From CAVZCK01 sp963798805 (GTDB lineage Bacteria > Pseudomonadota > Alphaproteobacteria > Rhizobiales > Rhodomicrobiaceae), in assembly GCA_963798805.1 (NCBI GenBank), contig CAWCVC010000014.1, forward strand, positions 62,001 through 126,000: a DNA stretch of 64,000 nucleotides, read 5' to 3'. The notes beneath the pieces are model-generated. The model searched no databases. It was not told where the DNA came from and saw only the letters and a list, made by a program, of their open reading frames with translations. Below, in pieces: positions 34,191 to 46,460 of the stretch (positions are counted from its first letter, which is position 1; every line of letters begins with the position of its first letter). The translations under genes and the position numbers were made by a program.

Positions 34191-35797
34191 CGCGCGATCT
34201 CCCAGGTGGTGACGATTTCGCCGGTTTCGGGGTCTTTGGAGTTTTTCAGCGCGATGCCCATCGCCGCAAGCTTGTCGCGGATGCGGTCGGCCTCGGCCCA
34301 GTTCTTGGCTTTGCGTGCCGCTAAACGGTTTGCAATTAGGCGCTCAACTTTGCTTGTATTTTCTGTATCCTGCCCCCGCAGTTGAATGTTACCGGATTTA
34401 GTGATCGTAACCCTGATATTATCTTTCTCAATTTCGTGAATTGCATTATCGATTACATGCGATGGCGCATTGTTCGCACTTGCTATTCGAATCTTTTTTG
34501 CATTATCAATATAATTGACGATATCTTCCGACGAAATTTCCGTTCCACTAACTATATCTTCAAAATATCCGGGCTTATCAAGATTTCTAAATCCAAGAAG
34601 CTTACAATCTGCGCACAAGGCTAGGAGCTGTTTCATATCTCCTCCTCTTGCCCTCCCAAACATTTTGCGAAGTTCGGCTATTGCTTTGGGGGTATTTAGA
34701 TCGTCTTTGAGCGCACTCACAAGATCGTCGGATGGAGGAGGGAGTAGTTCATCTTTAAATCTATAATATCCTTCCAGAATCTCAGCCCAATTACTCAACT
34801 CATCTTGGGCTTCCATGCATCGGCGTTCTGTCCAATCTATCGGTTGTCGATAGTGTGTCATAAGCATCTGCAACCTAAGCACATCTCCAGGCCACTCCTG
34901 AAGCAACTCATCGATCGTGAAAAAATTCCCCAGGCTCTTGGACATCTTCTCGCCCTCGACCTGGAGGAAGCCGTTGTGCATCCAGAAGTTCGCCATCTTC
35001 GGCGTATGGTTCGCGCCGCAGCTTTGCGCGACTTCATTCTCATGGTGCGGGAAGACGAGGTCGATGCCGCCGCCATGGATGTCGAATTCGTCGCCCAGGA
35101 GTGCCTTGGACATGGCCGAACATTCGAGATGCCAGCCCGGCCGCCCAGGCGTGCGGATATTGAGCGGCGACGGCCAAGCCGGCTCGCCCTCCTTTGAGGG
35201 CTTCCACAGGACGAAATCCATCGGGTCGCGCTTATAGGGGGCGACCTCGACGCGCGCGCCGGCCATCATCTCGTCCAGTGAGCGCTTGGCGAGACTGCCA
35301 TAGCGCGGCACATTTTTCAGCTTGCCGTATGCCGCCACCGAGAAGAGAACATGATCCTCGGCCACATAGGCGATGTCCGCCTCGTATAGCTGAGTGATCA
35401 TCTCCTTCATCTGCGCGATGTAATCGGTCGCTCGCGGCTCATGCGTGGGCGGCAGGCAGCCGAGCGCGGCGACATCTTTGTGGAACTGGGCGGTGGTCTC
35501 TTCGGTCAATTTGCGGATGGCCGCTTCCGGCGGCAGGTCCGGATACAGCTCGGCAGCCCGCGCATTGATCTTGTCATCCACATCGGTAATGTTGCGGGCA
35601 TAGGTGACATGCTCCGCGCCGTAAATGTGCCGCAGCAGCCGGAACAGCACATCGAACACGATGATTGGCCGCGCATTGCCGATATGCGCATAGTCGTAGA
35701 CCGTCGGCCCGCAGACATACATGCGCACATTATTCGGGTCCAGCGGGTGGAATTCCTCCTTTTTACGCGTGCGCGTGTTGTAAAGCTTCAATGCCAC
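34187..35797 (-). CDS. cysS: cysteinyl-tRNA synthetase with an AT-rich central-to-C-terminal segment
   Basis: A 536-residue class I synthetase that loads cysteine on tRNA-Cys. Zinc-binding Cys in YVCGPTVYDY, the HIGN form of HIGH and KMSKS (in GEKMSKSLGNFF) are present. The frame is intact. From just after KMSKS (about residue 297) to about residue 490 the DNA is only about 40% GC, against over 60% on both sides, and the protein becomes rich in Ile, Asn and Lys. This part covers the helical domain leading to the anticodon region and is longer than in usual rhizobial CysS. The extreme C-terminus (RKAKNWAEADRIRDKLAAMG) is GC-rich and typical again. Confidence 0.93.
   Translation of the reverse strand: MALKLYNTRTRKKEEFHPLDPNNVRMYVCGPTVYDYAHIGNARPIIVFDVLFRLLRHIYGAEHVTYARNITDVDDKINARAAELYPDLPPEAAIRKLTEETTAQFHKDVAALGCLPPTHEPRATDYIAQMKEMITQLYEADIAYVAEDHVLFSVAAYGKLKNVPRYGSLAKRSLDEMMAGARVEVAPYKRDPMDFVLWKPSKEGEPAWPSPLNIRTPGRPGWHLECSAMSKALLGDEFDIHGGGIDLVFPHHENEVAQSCGANHTPKMANFWMHNGFLQVEGEKMSKSLGNFFTIDELLQEWPGDVLRLQMLMTHYRQPIDWTERRCMEAQDELSNWAEILEGYYRFKDELLPPPSDDLVSALKDDLNTPKAIAELRKMFGRARGGDMKQLLALCADCKLLGFRNLDKPGYFEDIVSGTEISSEDIVNYIDNAKKIRIASANNAPSHVIDNAIHEIEKDNIRVTITKSGNIQLRGQDTENTSKVERLIANRLAARKAKNWAEADRIRDKLAAMGIALKNSKDPETGEIVTTWEIAR
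34320..34905. other. AT-rich island inside cysS (probable recombinant patch)
   Basis: Counting by 60-base lines gives GC of roughly 32-50% across this stretch, lowest near 34381-34620, while lines on either side are about 60-65%. Both edges lie inside the same open frame, so the reading frame was kept. No repeat or insertion-sequence end is visible at the edges. Import of a gene fragment by homologous recombination is the simplest reading. Confidence 0.6.
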
Positions 35798-36099
35798 GAA
35801 CCCAGCTCCTTCCGCAGGGCGCGACGTTCGATTTTCGGTTTTGGGGAAACGGAGAACGGCCGCGCAAGCGTTATATCAGCGCGCGATAATAATGCAGCAG
35901 ATGATTGCAGTAACTGATCGCCGACCGGTCATCATGGCCGCACCATGTCGATTTTTGGAGAAACGGTCAAGGCAAATAGACGCATGAGGAGTTTTGCACG
36001 ATTGAAGAAGCACGGACTCCTCACAAAGCGATTGTTATCGCACCTCTTTGCAACGCAATATAACACGCCTTGACTCCATTCCTTCGCCCAAGCGCCTTG

Positions 36100-36127
36100 T
36101 TGAAACTCGCCGCAATTCCTTTATAAG
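36100..36127 (+). promoter_or_regulatory. predicted sigma-70 type promoter of carB
   Basis: TTGAAA at 36100-36105 and TATAAG at 36122-36127 are separated by 16 bases, ending 24 bases before the carB ATG. The upstream 350 bases between cysS and carB hold no gene that I can support. Confidence 0.5.
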
Positions 36128-36151
36128 CGCCCGGAACCGAGTGCTGACCGA

Positions 36152-39516
<3,365 letters not shown>

Positions 39517-39592
39517 CCACACTTTCCGTTACATCAATGATCTCACGGAGATACGGCCTAGGGAGGTTCTAGGGCCAAGGGAGAATTTGGGA

Positions 39593-40072
39593 ATGTCCTT
39601 TGAAAAAGTTCCAATGACCGCAGCGGGATACGCCGCGCTGGAAGCCGAAATAAAGCATCTAAAAACAGTTGAGCGTCCGCGGATCATCAAGGCGATCGAG
39701 GAGGCTCGGGCGCATGGGGACCTTTCTGAGAACGCCGAATATCATGCCGCCAAGGAAGCGCAGAGTCTCAACGAAGCCCGTGTCGCCGAGCTTGAGGACA
39801 AATTTTCCCGCGCCGATGTCATCGATGTATCGAGGCTCTCCGGAGATACGGTCAAATTCGGTGCAACCGTGAAGATCGTCGACGAGGACACCGAGGAAGA
39901 GCAGGCCTATCAGATCGTCGGCGACTTCGAAGCCGACGTGAAGGGCGGCAAGATCGCGATCAACTCACCCATCGCGCGGGCCATGATCGGCAAGCGGGCC
40001 GGCGATGTCGTGGAGGTCGCCACGCCGCGCGGCCACAAGTCATATGAGATCCTCGACGTGAAGTTTCGCTGA
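39593..40072 (+). CDS. greA: transcription elongation factor GreA
   Basis: A 159-residue protein from the ATG at 39593, preceded by GGGAGA; an open frame runs further up through the carB end. The N-terminal coiled coil carries the acidic tip ARAHGDLSENAEYHAAKEAQ, whose Asp and Glu residues stimulate transcript cleavage by stalled RNA polymerase, and the C-terminal FKBP-like domain ends GHKSYEILDVKFR. The carB-greA order is conserved in Hyphomicrobiales. A clean terminator follows 31 bases after the stop. Confidence 0.96.
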   Translation: MSFEKVPMTAAGYAALEAEIKHLKTVERPRIIKAIEEARAHGDLSENAEYHAAKEAQSLNEARVAELEDKFSRADVIDVSRLSGDTVKFGATVKIVDEDTEEEQAYQIVGDFEADVKGGKIAINSPIARAMIGKRAGDVVEVATPRGHKSYEILDVKFR

Positions 40073-40103
40073 CGGCGAAGCGATCATCGCCTCGAACAGC
40101 GCC

Positions 40104-40128
40104 GCCCGCCGTCATACGGCGGGCTTTT
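40104..40128 (+). terminator. terminator of greA
   Basis: An 8-bp perfect stem, GCCCGCCG at 40104-40111 and CGGCGGGC at 40117-40124, with loop TCATA and TTTT after it. Confidence 0.88.
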
Positions 40129-40140
40129 GCGTTGGGTGGC

Positions 40141-40632
40141 TCAGTCCAGCGGCAGCCCGGTTTCCGATTTCACCGTTCGGATGGCGACGGCTGTCCGCAC
40201 ATGGTCGACATTGGGAGCAGCCGTCAGGTCGCGGATGACGAAATTCTGGAAAGCAGGGAGATCCGGTGCGATGCACTTCAGGATGAAGTCGACTTCGCCC
40301 GAAAGCATCACGCATTCGCGCACAAAAGCCCACGAGCGGACCAGCTCGTCGAAAGCGGCAAGGTCGGCTTCTGACTGGCTCTCCAGCCTCACCATCGCAT
40401 AGGCCTCAACCTCATAACCGAGCAGCTTCGGGTTCAGCCGGGCATGATAACCAAGGATGAAGCCGGACCGCTCCAGCGTCCGGACCCGGCGGAGGCACGG
40501 CGGGGCCGAGATGCCGACGCGCTTTGCCAATTCCACATTCGTCATGCGGCCGTCCGCCTGCAATTCCTGCAGGATCAGCCAGTCGATGCGATCCAGCTTG
40601 ATCCAGGATGGCGGCTCACGGGGAATCTTCAT
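40141..40632 (-). CDS. Lrp/AsnC family transcriptional regulator
   Basis: A 163-residue regulator: N-terminal helix-turn-helix (LDRIDWLILQELQADGRMTN, then VELAKRVGISAPPCLRRVRTLE) and a C-terminal RAM/ligand-binding domain (YEVEAYAMVRLE to VRTAVAIRTVKSE). The SAPPCLRRV recognition helix is that of the alphaproteobacterial Lrp group commonly found beside trxB. Such proteins bind amino acids and act globally or on a neighbour. It is divergent from the ELM1-like gene, with 115 bases between the two starts for shared control. Confidence 0.9.
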   Translation of the reverse strand: MKIPREPPSWIKLDRIDWLILQELQADGRMTNVELAKRVGISAPPCLRRVRTLERSGFILGYHARLNPKLLGYEVEAYAMVRLESQSEADLAAFDELVRSWAFVRECVMLSGEVDFILKCIAPDLPAFQNFVIRDLTAAPNVDHVRTAVAIRTVKSETGLPLD

Positions 40633-40747
40633 GCTTGGCCTCTGACCTTGAGGGCGTTAGGTATCGTGGGTTCAATTCCTTCTGCATTCGCCGGCTGCAG
40701 ATCGTTTCGGTGCGTGAGAATAAGGGCGGCCCTCCGCTGCGCAACAA

Positions 40748-41803
40748 ATGAAAAGCGAACCCGCCTCAGCTATTGACATGATTGCGCAGGAACTGGGCCA
40801 CGGGCTTGCGCCGCTGTTGCGGCCGATGCGCGAGCAGGGGCTCGCAGGACAGACCGGCTGGATCATCTCGGATGGCGTTGCCGGCCATCTCGCCATCGCC
40901 AGCGGGGTTGCGGAGGCGCTCGGGCTCGCGGCCGAGATCAAACCCATCGCCCAGCGCGCGCCATGGCGCTATCTCGCGCCCGTCGGCCCGGCCGACCCCG
41001 GCGTGATCCGCGATTTGCTGACCCAGCCGCTGCCGGAGATCGTCCTTGGCGCCGGCCGCCAGACCGTGCCGGTCGTCCGGGCTCTGAAGCGGGCGGGCGC
41101 ATTTACGGTGCTTTTCCAATCGCCGCGCGCGAGCACGGCGAGCGCTCACGTCATCTGGGTCCCCGCGCATGACAGTTTGCGCGGTCCGAATGTCATCACC
41201 ACGCTGACGCCGCCCCACCGCTTCACCGCCGAAAGACTCGCCTCGCTTCGCTCTGAAACGCCGCCCGACATCGCCCCGCTGCCGCTCCCGCGCATCGCGC
41301 TTCTGCTTGGCGGGCCAGGCGCCGGCTACAGCTATGATGATGCCGTAATTGCAAGCTTCGCGGCGCAACTCGCTGCAATTGCGGAACAAGCCGGCAGTTT
41401 CCTCATTACGCCCTCCCGCCGCACGCCGTCCAAGCTTCTTCAAACCGCCGACAGGGCGACCCAGGCGAAGCCACGCTTTCTTTGGGACGGCACGGGCGAA
41501 AATCCCTATCCTCACTTTCTCGCCGGCGCCGACATCTTCGTCGTAACCGCCGATTCGGTGAACATGACCGGCGAAGCCTGCGCTACGGGGAAGCCGGTCT
41601 ACGTCTTCACGCCGGCCGGTGGACGCGCCAAATTCCAACGCTTCCATGCGGCCTTGCAGGCTCATGGCGCAACCAGGTCGCTTCCCGATTCGGCCGGTGG
41701 TTTCTCCTCCTGGAGCTATGAGCCTTTGAGTGCAGCAGAGAGTGTCGCTGCGGAAATCGAGACGCGATGGCGCGTTTTCCGGTCGACAACCGCCGATCGC
41801 TGA
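40748..41803 (+). CDS. ELM1-like (DUF1022, GT-B fold) protein
   Basis: A 351-residue soluble protein matching the mitochondrial-fission ELM1 family (PF06258). Visible features are GWIISDGVAGHLAIASGVAEAL, LVLGAGRQTVPVVRALKR-like text near residue 100, the LLGGPGAGYSY turn and the C-terminal ADSVNMTGEACATGKPVYVF, which resembles the donor-binding end of GT-B glycosyltransferases. Bacterial function is not established; a nucleoside-sugar-binding role is an inference from the fold. It is divergent from the Lrp gene and 70 bases upstream of trxB. Confidence 0.82.
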   Translation: MKSEPASAIDMIAQELGHGLAPLLRPMREQGLAGQTGWIISDGVAGHLAIASGVAEALGLAAEIKPIAQRAPWRYLAPVGPADPGVIRDLLTQPLPEIVLGAGRQTVPVVRALKRAGAFTVLFQSPRASTASAHVIWVPAHDSLRGPNVITTLTPPHRFTAERLASLRSETPPDIAPLPLPRIALLLGGPGAGYSYDDAVIASFAAQLAAIAEQAGSFLITPSRRTPSKLLQTADRATQAKPRFLWDGTGENPYPHFLAGADIFVVTADSVNMTGEACATGKPVYVFTPAGGRAKFQRFHAALQAHGATRSLPDSAGGFSSWSYEPLSAAESVAAEIETRWRVFRSTTADR

Positions 41804-41873
41804 CAGCTTGGACTTGTCAGCAATGCTGACATTTCTTACCTGTTTGCGGGGAGAAGTCGGGAGCTGACCAGCT

Positions 41874-42836
41874 ATGACCGCGCGTCACGCAAAGCTTATC
41901 ATCATCGGATCAGGGCCGGCCGGCTATACCGCTGCCATATACGCATCACGCGCTATGCTGAAGCCGATCCTTTTCGAAGGCATTCAGCCCGGCGGCCAGC
42001 TCACCATCACCACCGACGTGGAGAACTACCCCGGCTTTGCCGATGTCATCCAGGGGCCCTGGCTCATGGAGCAGATGCGCGCCCAGGCGCAGCATGTCGG
42101 CACCGAGCTCATCACCGATCATATCGCCTCGGTGAATTTCGCCCGCCGGCCCTTTCATCTCAAGGCTGATAGCGGCGCCGAATACACCGCCGACAGCGTC
42201 GTGATCGCGACAGGCGCGCAGGCGCGCTGGCTTGGCCTGCCGAGCGAGGAGAAATTCAAGGGCTACGGCGTCTCGGCCTGCGCGACATGCGACGGTTTTT
42301 TCTGCCGGGGGAAAGACGTGCTGGTCATCGGCGGCGGCAATACTGCGGTCGAGGAAGCCTTATTCCTGACCAACCATGCGCGCGAGGTGACACTTGTGCA
42401 TCGTCGCGACGCCCTCCGGTCGGAGCGAATTCTGCAGGACCGCCTCTTCAAGCACGAAAAGATCGATGTGATCTGGGACACAGTTCTCGAGGAAGTGCTT
42501 GGGACCGAGTCGCCACGCAGTGTGACTGGCGCCCGGCTCAAGAACCTGAAAACCGGCGAAATTTATGAGGTGAAAACAGACGCGGTGTTCATCGCGATCG
42601 GCCATACGCCAGCGACGGAGATCTTCAAAGGCCAGGTGGCGATGAAGCCGAACGGCTATATCCTGATCGGGCCGCATTCCACCGCAACCAATGTTCCGGG
42701 CGTCTTTGCCGCGGGCGATGTGGCCGACGAAATCTATCGCCAGGCGGTCACGGCCGCCGGCATGGGTTGCATGGCGGCTCTGGAAGCCGAAAAGTTCCTC
42801 GCGGGCATCGAAGTGCACAGTCAAGCAGCAGAGTAG
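41874..42836 (+). CDS. trxB: thioredoxin reductase
   Basis: A 320-residue flavoenzyme. The FAD-binding GSGPAG motif is at residues 12-17, the redox-active C136-AT-C139 lies in VSACATCDGFF, and the NADPH-binding GGGNTAVEEA and the final GVFAAGDVADEIYRQAVTAA block are intact. It reduces thioredoxin with NADPH in the cytoplasm. The length is standard. A LysR gene follows 34 bases later on the same strand, a common alphaproteobacterial pairing. Confidence 0.96.
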   Translation: MTARHAKLIIIGSGPAGYTAAIYASRAMLKPILFEGIQPGGQLTITTDVENYPGFADVIQGPWLMEQMRAQAQHVGTELITDHIASVNFARRPFHLKADSGAEYTADSVVIATGAQARWLGLPSEEKFKGYGVSACATCDGFFCRGKDVLVIGGGNTAVEEALFLTNHAREVTLVHRRDALRSERILQDRLFKHEKIDVIWDTVLEEVLGTESPRSVTGARLKNLKTGEIYEVKTDAVFIAIGHTPATEIFKGQVAMKPNGYILIGPHSTATNVPGVFAAGDVADEIYRQAVTAAGMGCMAALEAEKFLAGIEVHSQAAE

Positions 42837-42870
42837 TCCTTCTGCAATAAAAGCAGCATAATACGATTTT

Positions 42871-43767
42871 ATGGATTGGGATAAGCTCAGGATATTCCAT
42901 GCCGCGGCCGAGGCTGGCAGCTTCACCCATGCCGGTGAAGCGCTCAATATGAGCCAGTCGGCTGTGAGCAGGCAGGTCAGCGCGCTGGAGCGGGATCTGA
43001 ATGCGCCGCTGTTCCATCGCCATGCGCGCGGGCTCGTTCTGACGGAGCAGGGCGAGTTGCTCTATCGCACGGCTCAGGACGTCTTCACCAAGCTCGCTTC
43101 GGCGGAGATCTTGCTGTCGGATTCGCGCGGCAAGCCTTCGGGCGATCTGCGGGTGACAACAACGGTCGCGCTCGGCGTTCTCTGGCTGACCCCGCGTCTC
43201 AACGAGTTCATGTCGCTCTATCCCGACATCCGCGTGCAGCTGATTTTGAACGATGAAGAGCTCGACCTCGGAATGCGCGAGGCCGACATTGCGATTCGTT
43301 TTCAGCCGCCTTCGCAGAACGATCTGATCCGCCGTAAGCTCTTTGTCGTGCACAATCACGTTTACGGATCTGTCGAATACCTGAAGAAATTCGGCACGCC
43401 CCGGTCGCTTGCCGATCTCGACCGCCATCGCATTATGATTTATGGCGGCATTGCGCCGCCGCATCTTCGGCGCATCAATTGGCTGGCCAATGCGGGCCGC
43501 GAAAATGGCGCGCCGCCGCGGACGCCGGCCTTGCAGATCAACAACGTGCTCGGGTTGAAGGAGGCGGTGCGGCGCGGAGTCGGATTGGCCATTCTGCCGG
43601 ATTACGTGGCCGGTGATGATCCCCGCCTGGTTGCCGTTCTCGACGGGGAGGAAAGTCTCCCGGAGTTCGACATCTATTTCGTCTATCCGGAAGAGGTGAA
43701 GGCATCAAAGCGGATCGACGCTTTCCGGGACTTCATGGTCGCCAAGGCCAAAGAATGGTCGTTCTGA
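42871..43767 (+). CDS. LysR family transcriptional regulator
   Basis: A 298-residue LTTR. The N-terminal helix-turn-helix spans residues 2-60 (WDKLRIFHAAAEAGSFTHAG, then NMSQSAVSRQVSALERDL). The effector domain starts near residue 90 (GDLRVTTTVALGVLWLTPRL). The downstream order after trxB is shared across Hyphomicrobiales, where it is described only as a LysR regulator. The target is unknown, possibly trxB or redox genes. Confidence 0.9.
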   Translation: MDWDKLRIFHAAAEAGSFTHAGEALNMSQSAVSRQVSALERDLNAPLFHRHARGLVLTEQGELLYRTAQDVFTKLASAEILLSDSRGKPSGDLRVTTTVALGVLWLTPRLNEFMSLYPDIRVQLILNDEELDLGMREADIAIRFQPPSQNDLIRRKLFVVHNHVYGSVEYLKKFGTPRSLADLDRHRIMIYGGIAPPHLRRINWLANAGRENGAPPRTPALQINNVLGLKEAVRRGVGLAILPDYVAGDDPRLVAVLDGEESLPEFDIYFVYPEEVKASKRIDAFRDFMVAKAKEWSF

Positions 43768-43777
43768 CGCGGCGGCA

Positions 43778-44306
43778 TCAGCGCTCCGCGGCGAACGGAT
43801 TGTCGCGCCTTGCAGAAACTGCTTCGATCTCTTCGAAGATCCAGAGCCGGAATTCATGCGAATCGACGCCGACATCGAGGCTGTAGCCGAGCGGCGAATC
43901 GTTCAGCCGCCCATGGACATGCCCGAATAGATGCCAGCTGCCGCGCTTGCACTGGTTCCATTCACGCATCGGATAGTGGCATAGCACGATTATCTGACCG
44001 TCGACGGTCACTTCCAGGATCAGGCTGATCGAGGCAAAGCTTTCCACGTCTCTGTCCGTCAGCGTCTCGTCGTGATTGCCGCGAATCAGATGGATGCTGC
44101 CGTTGAGCGCCGCGCGATAATCGGCAATGGCACGACTGTTCCGGTAACAGAAGTCGCCAAGATGATAGACTGTATCCTCTGGCGTCACGACGGCATTCCA
44201 CCGATCGATCATCGCCTGGTCCATCTCTTCGACCGAATGGGCGCCCGGTCAGCCTGATGATCGCATCGTGACCGAAATGCGTATCGGAGGTGAAGAAGAC
44301 CACCAC
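43778..44306 (-). pseudogene. metallophosphoesterase, interrupted by a frameshift
   Basis: A calcineurin-like phosphoesterase split between two frames. From the ATG at 44306 the first frame gives the metal-binding start FFTSDTHFGHDAIIRLTGRPF. Near 44232-44238 it leaves the family, while the second frame continues with VEEMDQAMIDRWN, HLGDFCYRNS, RGNHDETL and LCHYPMREWN-GSWHLFGHVHGR to the stop at 43778. Together they make a normal enzyme of about 175 residues. Family members have one or two residues between RPF and VEEMD, so a loss of two or five bases fits better than a one-base insertion. Sequence error is likely, true decay possible. It lies three bases after tlpA. Confidence 0.8.
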
Positions 44307-44309
44307 TGG

Positions 44310-44981
44310 TCAGCTTCCGCTCTTGGCTGAGATCGCGTCGCGGATGATTGACTGAGCCTGCGGCGAATCCCACTCGGCCGGGCCGGCAAGCCGGGCGATT
44401 TCGCGACCCTGACGATCCAGAAGCACCGAAAGAGGCAAGCCCGGGGCGCCGAAGTTCTGAATGAGCGCTTTCTTGGAATCGAGGAAAAGGCTCAGATTGG
44501 TCAGCTTGTTCGCGGCGAGAAACTGGCGCGGCTTGTCAGGGCCGGTCTGATCGAGGCTGATCGGAAGAACGGTGAAATCGGCACCGCCCAGCTTTGCCTG
44601 GAGCCTGTCGAGGCTCGGCATTTCCAGCTTGCAGGGTGCACACCATGTTGCCCAGAGATTGACGAGGACGATCTTGCCCTTCCATTCGCTCACGTTATGA
44701 TCGCTGCCATTTCCATCGCTGAAGCTGATGTCCGGCAAGGTCTTCGGCGCGCTGAGCCTGACGAGCTTGTCCAGCCCGTTTCCGGCCGGCGCTTCCCTCG
44801 CGGCTGGAGTTGTCTGATCGCTCACGGAAATCTCGGCTGTCGGCGGCAGCTCGAAGCGCTCGACGAGCATTATCGAAAGAAAACCAGCAATTGCCGCAAT
44901 GGCAGCCACAAGGCTATAGAGGGTCAGTCTGCTGATGCCCTGCGGTCCATCCGAGCCGTCGGGCTCATTATCTTCGGTCAT
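44310..44981 (-). CDS. tlpA: TlpA-type thiol:disulfide interchange protein
   Basis: A 223-residue protein anchored by one N-terminal helix (LYSLVAAIAAIAGFLSIML) with the thioredoxin-like domain outside. The active site is W113-C114-A-P-C117 and the cis-proline region is GLPLSVLLDRQGREIA. TlpA proteins reduce periplasmic partners such as those in cytochrome oxidase or cytochrome c assembly. It is divergent from argH with only 25 bases between start codons, the usual alphaproteobacterial layout. Confidence 0.92.
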   Translation of the reverse strand: MTEDNEPDGSDGPQGISRLTLYSLVAAIAAIAGFLSIMLVERFELPPTAEISVSDQTTPAAREAPAGNGLDKLVRLSAPKTLPDISFSDGNGSDHNVSEWKGKIVLVNLWATWCAPCKLEMPSLDRLQAKLGGADFTVLPISLDQTGPDKPRQFLAANKLTNLSLFLDSKKALIQNFGAPGLPLSVLLDRQGREIARLAGPAEWDSPQAQSIIRDAISAKSGS

Positions 44982-45006
44982 AGCTTACGCCGTTAGATTG
45001 CAAAAA

Positions 45007-46404
45007 ATGACGAACAAGATGTGGGGTGGCCGCTTCGCTTCCGGCCCCGCGGAAATCATGGAGGAGATCAATGCCTCCATTGAATTCGACCGCCGCCTCT
45101 ATGCGCAAGACATAAGAGGTTCGATTGCTCATGCCAATATGCTTGCGCGGCAGGGCATAATCTCGGAAGCCGATGCAGAAGCGATCGGCTCCGGACTGCG
45201 CAAGATCAAAGCCGAGATCGAAGGTGGACAGTTCAGCTTCTCCCGCGCGCTCGAGGACATCCATCTCAACATCGAGGCGCGGCTTAAAGACCTGATCGGA
45301 GGCGCTGCCGGGCGCCTTCATACAGCACGCTCTCGTAACGACCAGGTCGCAACGGATTTCCGCCTTTATGTCCGAGACTCCATTGATCATCTCGACGGCC
45401 AGATTGCCGCATTGCAGCGGGCGCTTGCCGAAAAAGCCGCAAGCCATGCCGCGACGGTGATGCCCGGCTACACACATCTACAGACGGCGCAGCCTGTGAC
45501 ATTCGGTCACCACTGCCTCGCTTATGTCGAGATGCTGTCGCGGGATCGGGGACGGCTTGCCGATGCCCGCGCCCGGCTCAACGAGTCGCCGCTCGGCGCC
45601 GCGGCGCTTGCGGGGACGTCGTTCCCGATCGACCGGGAGGTGACCGCCGCCGAGCTTGATTTCGAACGGCCGATGGCCAATTCGCTCGATGCCGTCTCAG
45701 CCCGCGATTTCGTCCTCGAAGTGCTGGCTGTCGCCGCGATCTGCGGCACGCATTTGTCCCGGCTGGCCGAGGAGATCGTGATTTGGTGCTCGGCCGAGTT
45801 CGGCTTCGTTCGACTAAGCGACAAATTCAGCACCGGCTCCTCCATTATGCCGCAAAAGCGAAACCCGGACGCGGCCGAGCTGGTGCGGGCGAAAGTCGGC
45901 CGGATCGCGGGCGCCTTCAATGCGCTGCTTGTCGTCATGAAAGGCCTGCCGCTCGCCTATTCGAAGGACATGCAGGAGGACAAGGAGCTGACCTTCGGCG
46001 CGCTCGACACGCTGTCACTGATGGTTGCGGCAATGACTGGGATGGTCGGCGATCTCGAAGTGCATGCCAGCAAGATGAAGGCGGCTGCCTCGCGCGGTTA
46101 TTCGACGGCGACCGATCTTGCCGATTGGCTCGTGAGGGAACTCGGAATGCCGTTTCGCGATGCCCATCACGTTACTGGGCGTATCGTAAAGCTTGCCGAG
46201 GACAGGGGCGTCAGTCTTGAGGAGCTGCCACTTGGCGATATGCAGGGCCTTGAGCCACGCATTACCGAGGGCGTTCTTTCCGTCCTGAGCGTTGAAAATT
46301 CCGTCGCCAGCAGGCGCAGCTTTGGAGGCACAGCGCCCGAAAATGTGGCTGCCGCGGCGCAGAAATGGCTGAAACGGCTGGAAGCGGAAGCCCAATCGCG
46401 CTAA
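45007..46404 (+). CDS. argH: argininosuccinate lyase
   Basis: A 465-residue enzyme of the fumarase/aspartase superfamily; the ATG at 45007 (MTNKMWGGRFASGPAEIMEE) is the family's usual start. It has TARSRNDQVATDFRL, the HTHLQTAQP-type block (GYTHLQTAQPVTFGHH) and the signature GSSIMPQKRNPD loop. It splits argininosuccinate into arginine and fumarate. It heads the argH-lptM-lysA-TIGR02302 block. Confidence 0.97.
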   Translation: MTNKMWGGRFASGPAEIMEEINASIEFDRRLYAQDIRGSIAHANMLARQGIISEADAEAIGSGLRKIKAEIEGGQFSFSRALEDIHLNIEARLKDLIGGAAGRLHTARSRNDQVATDFRLYVRDSIDHLDGQIAALQRALAEKAASHAATVMPGYTHLQTAQPVTFGHHCLAYVEMLSRDRGRLADARARLNESPLGAAALAGTSFPIDREVTAAELDFERPMANSLDAVSARDFVLEVLAVAAICGTHLSRLAEEIVIWCSAEFGFVRLSDKFSTGSSIMPQKRNPDAAELVRAKVGRIAGAFNALLVVMKGLPLAYSKDMQEDKELTFGALDTLSLMVAAMTGMVGDLEVHASKMKAAASRGYSTATDLADWLVRELGMPFRDAHHVTGRIVKLAEDRGVSLEELPLGDMQGLEPRITEGVLSVLSVENSVASRRSFGGTAPENVAAAAQKWLKRLEAEAQSR

Positions 46405-46460
46405 GAAATGCCAAATTTCGCCTTTTCTATAGGGGCATGAGGGGCGAAACGGGGGATTTG

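Noticed and set aside
40660..40690. GTGGGTTCAATTCC resembling a tRNA T-arm
   Set aside because: No matching acceptor stem, D-arm or anticodon arm upstream and no complementary T-stem.
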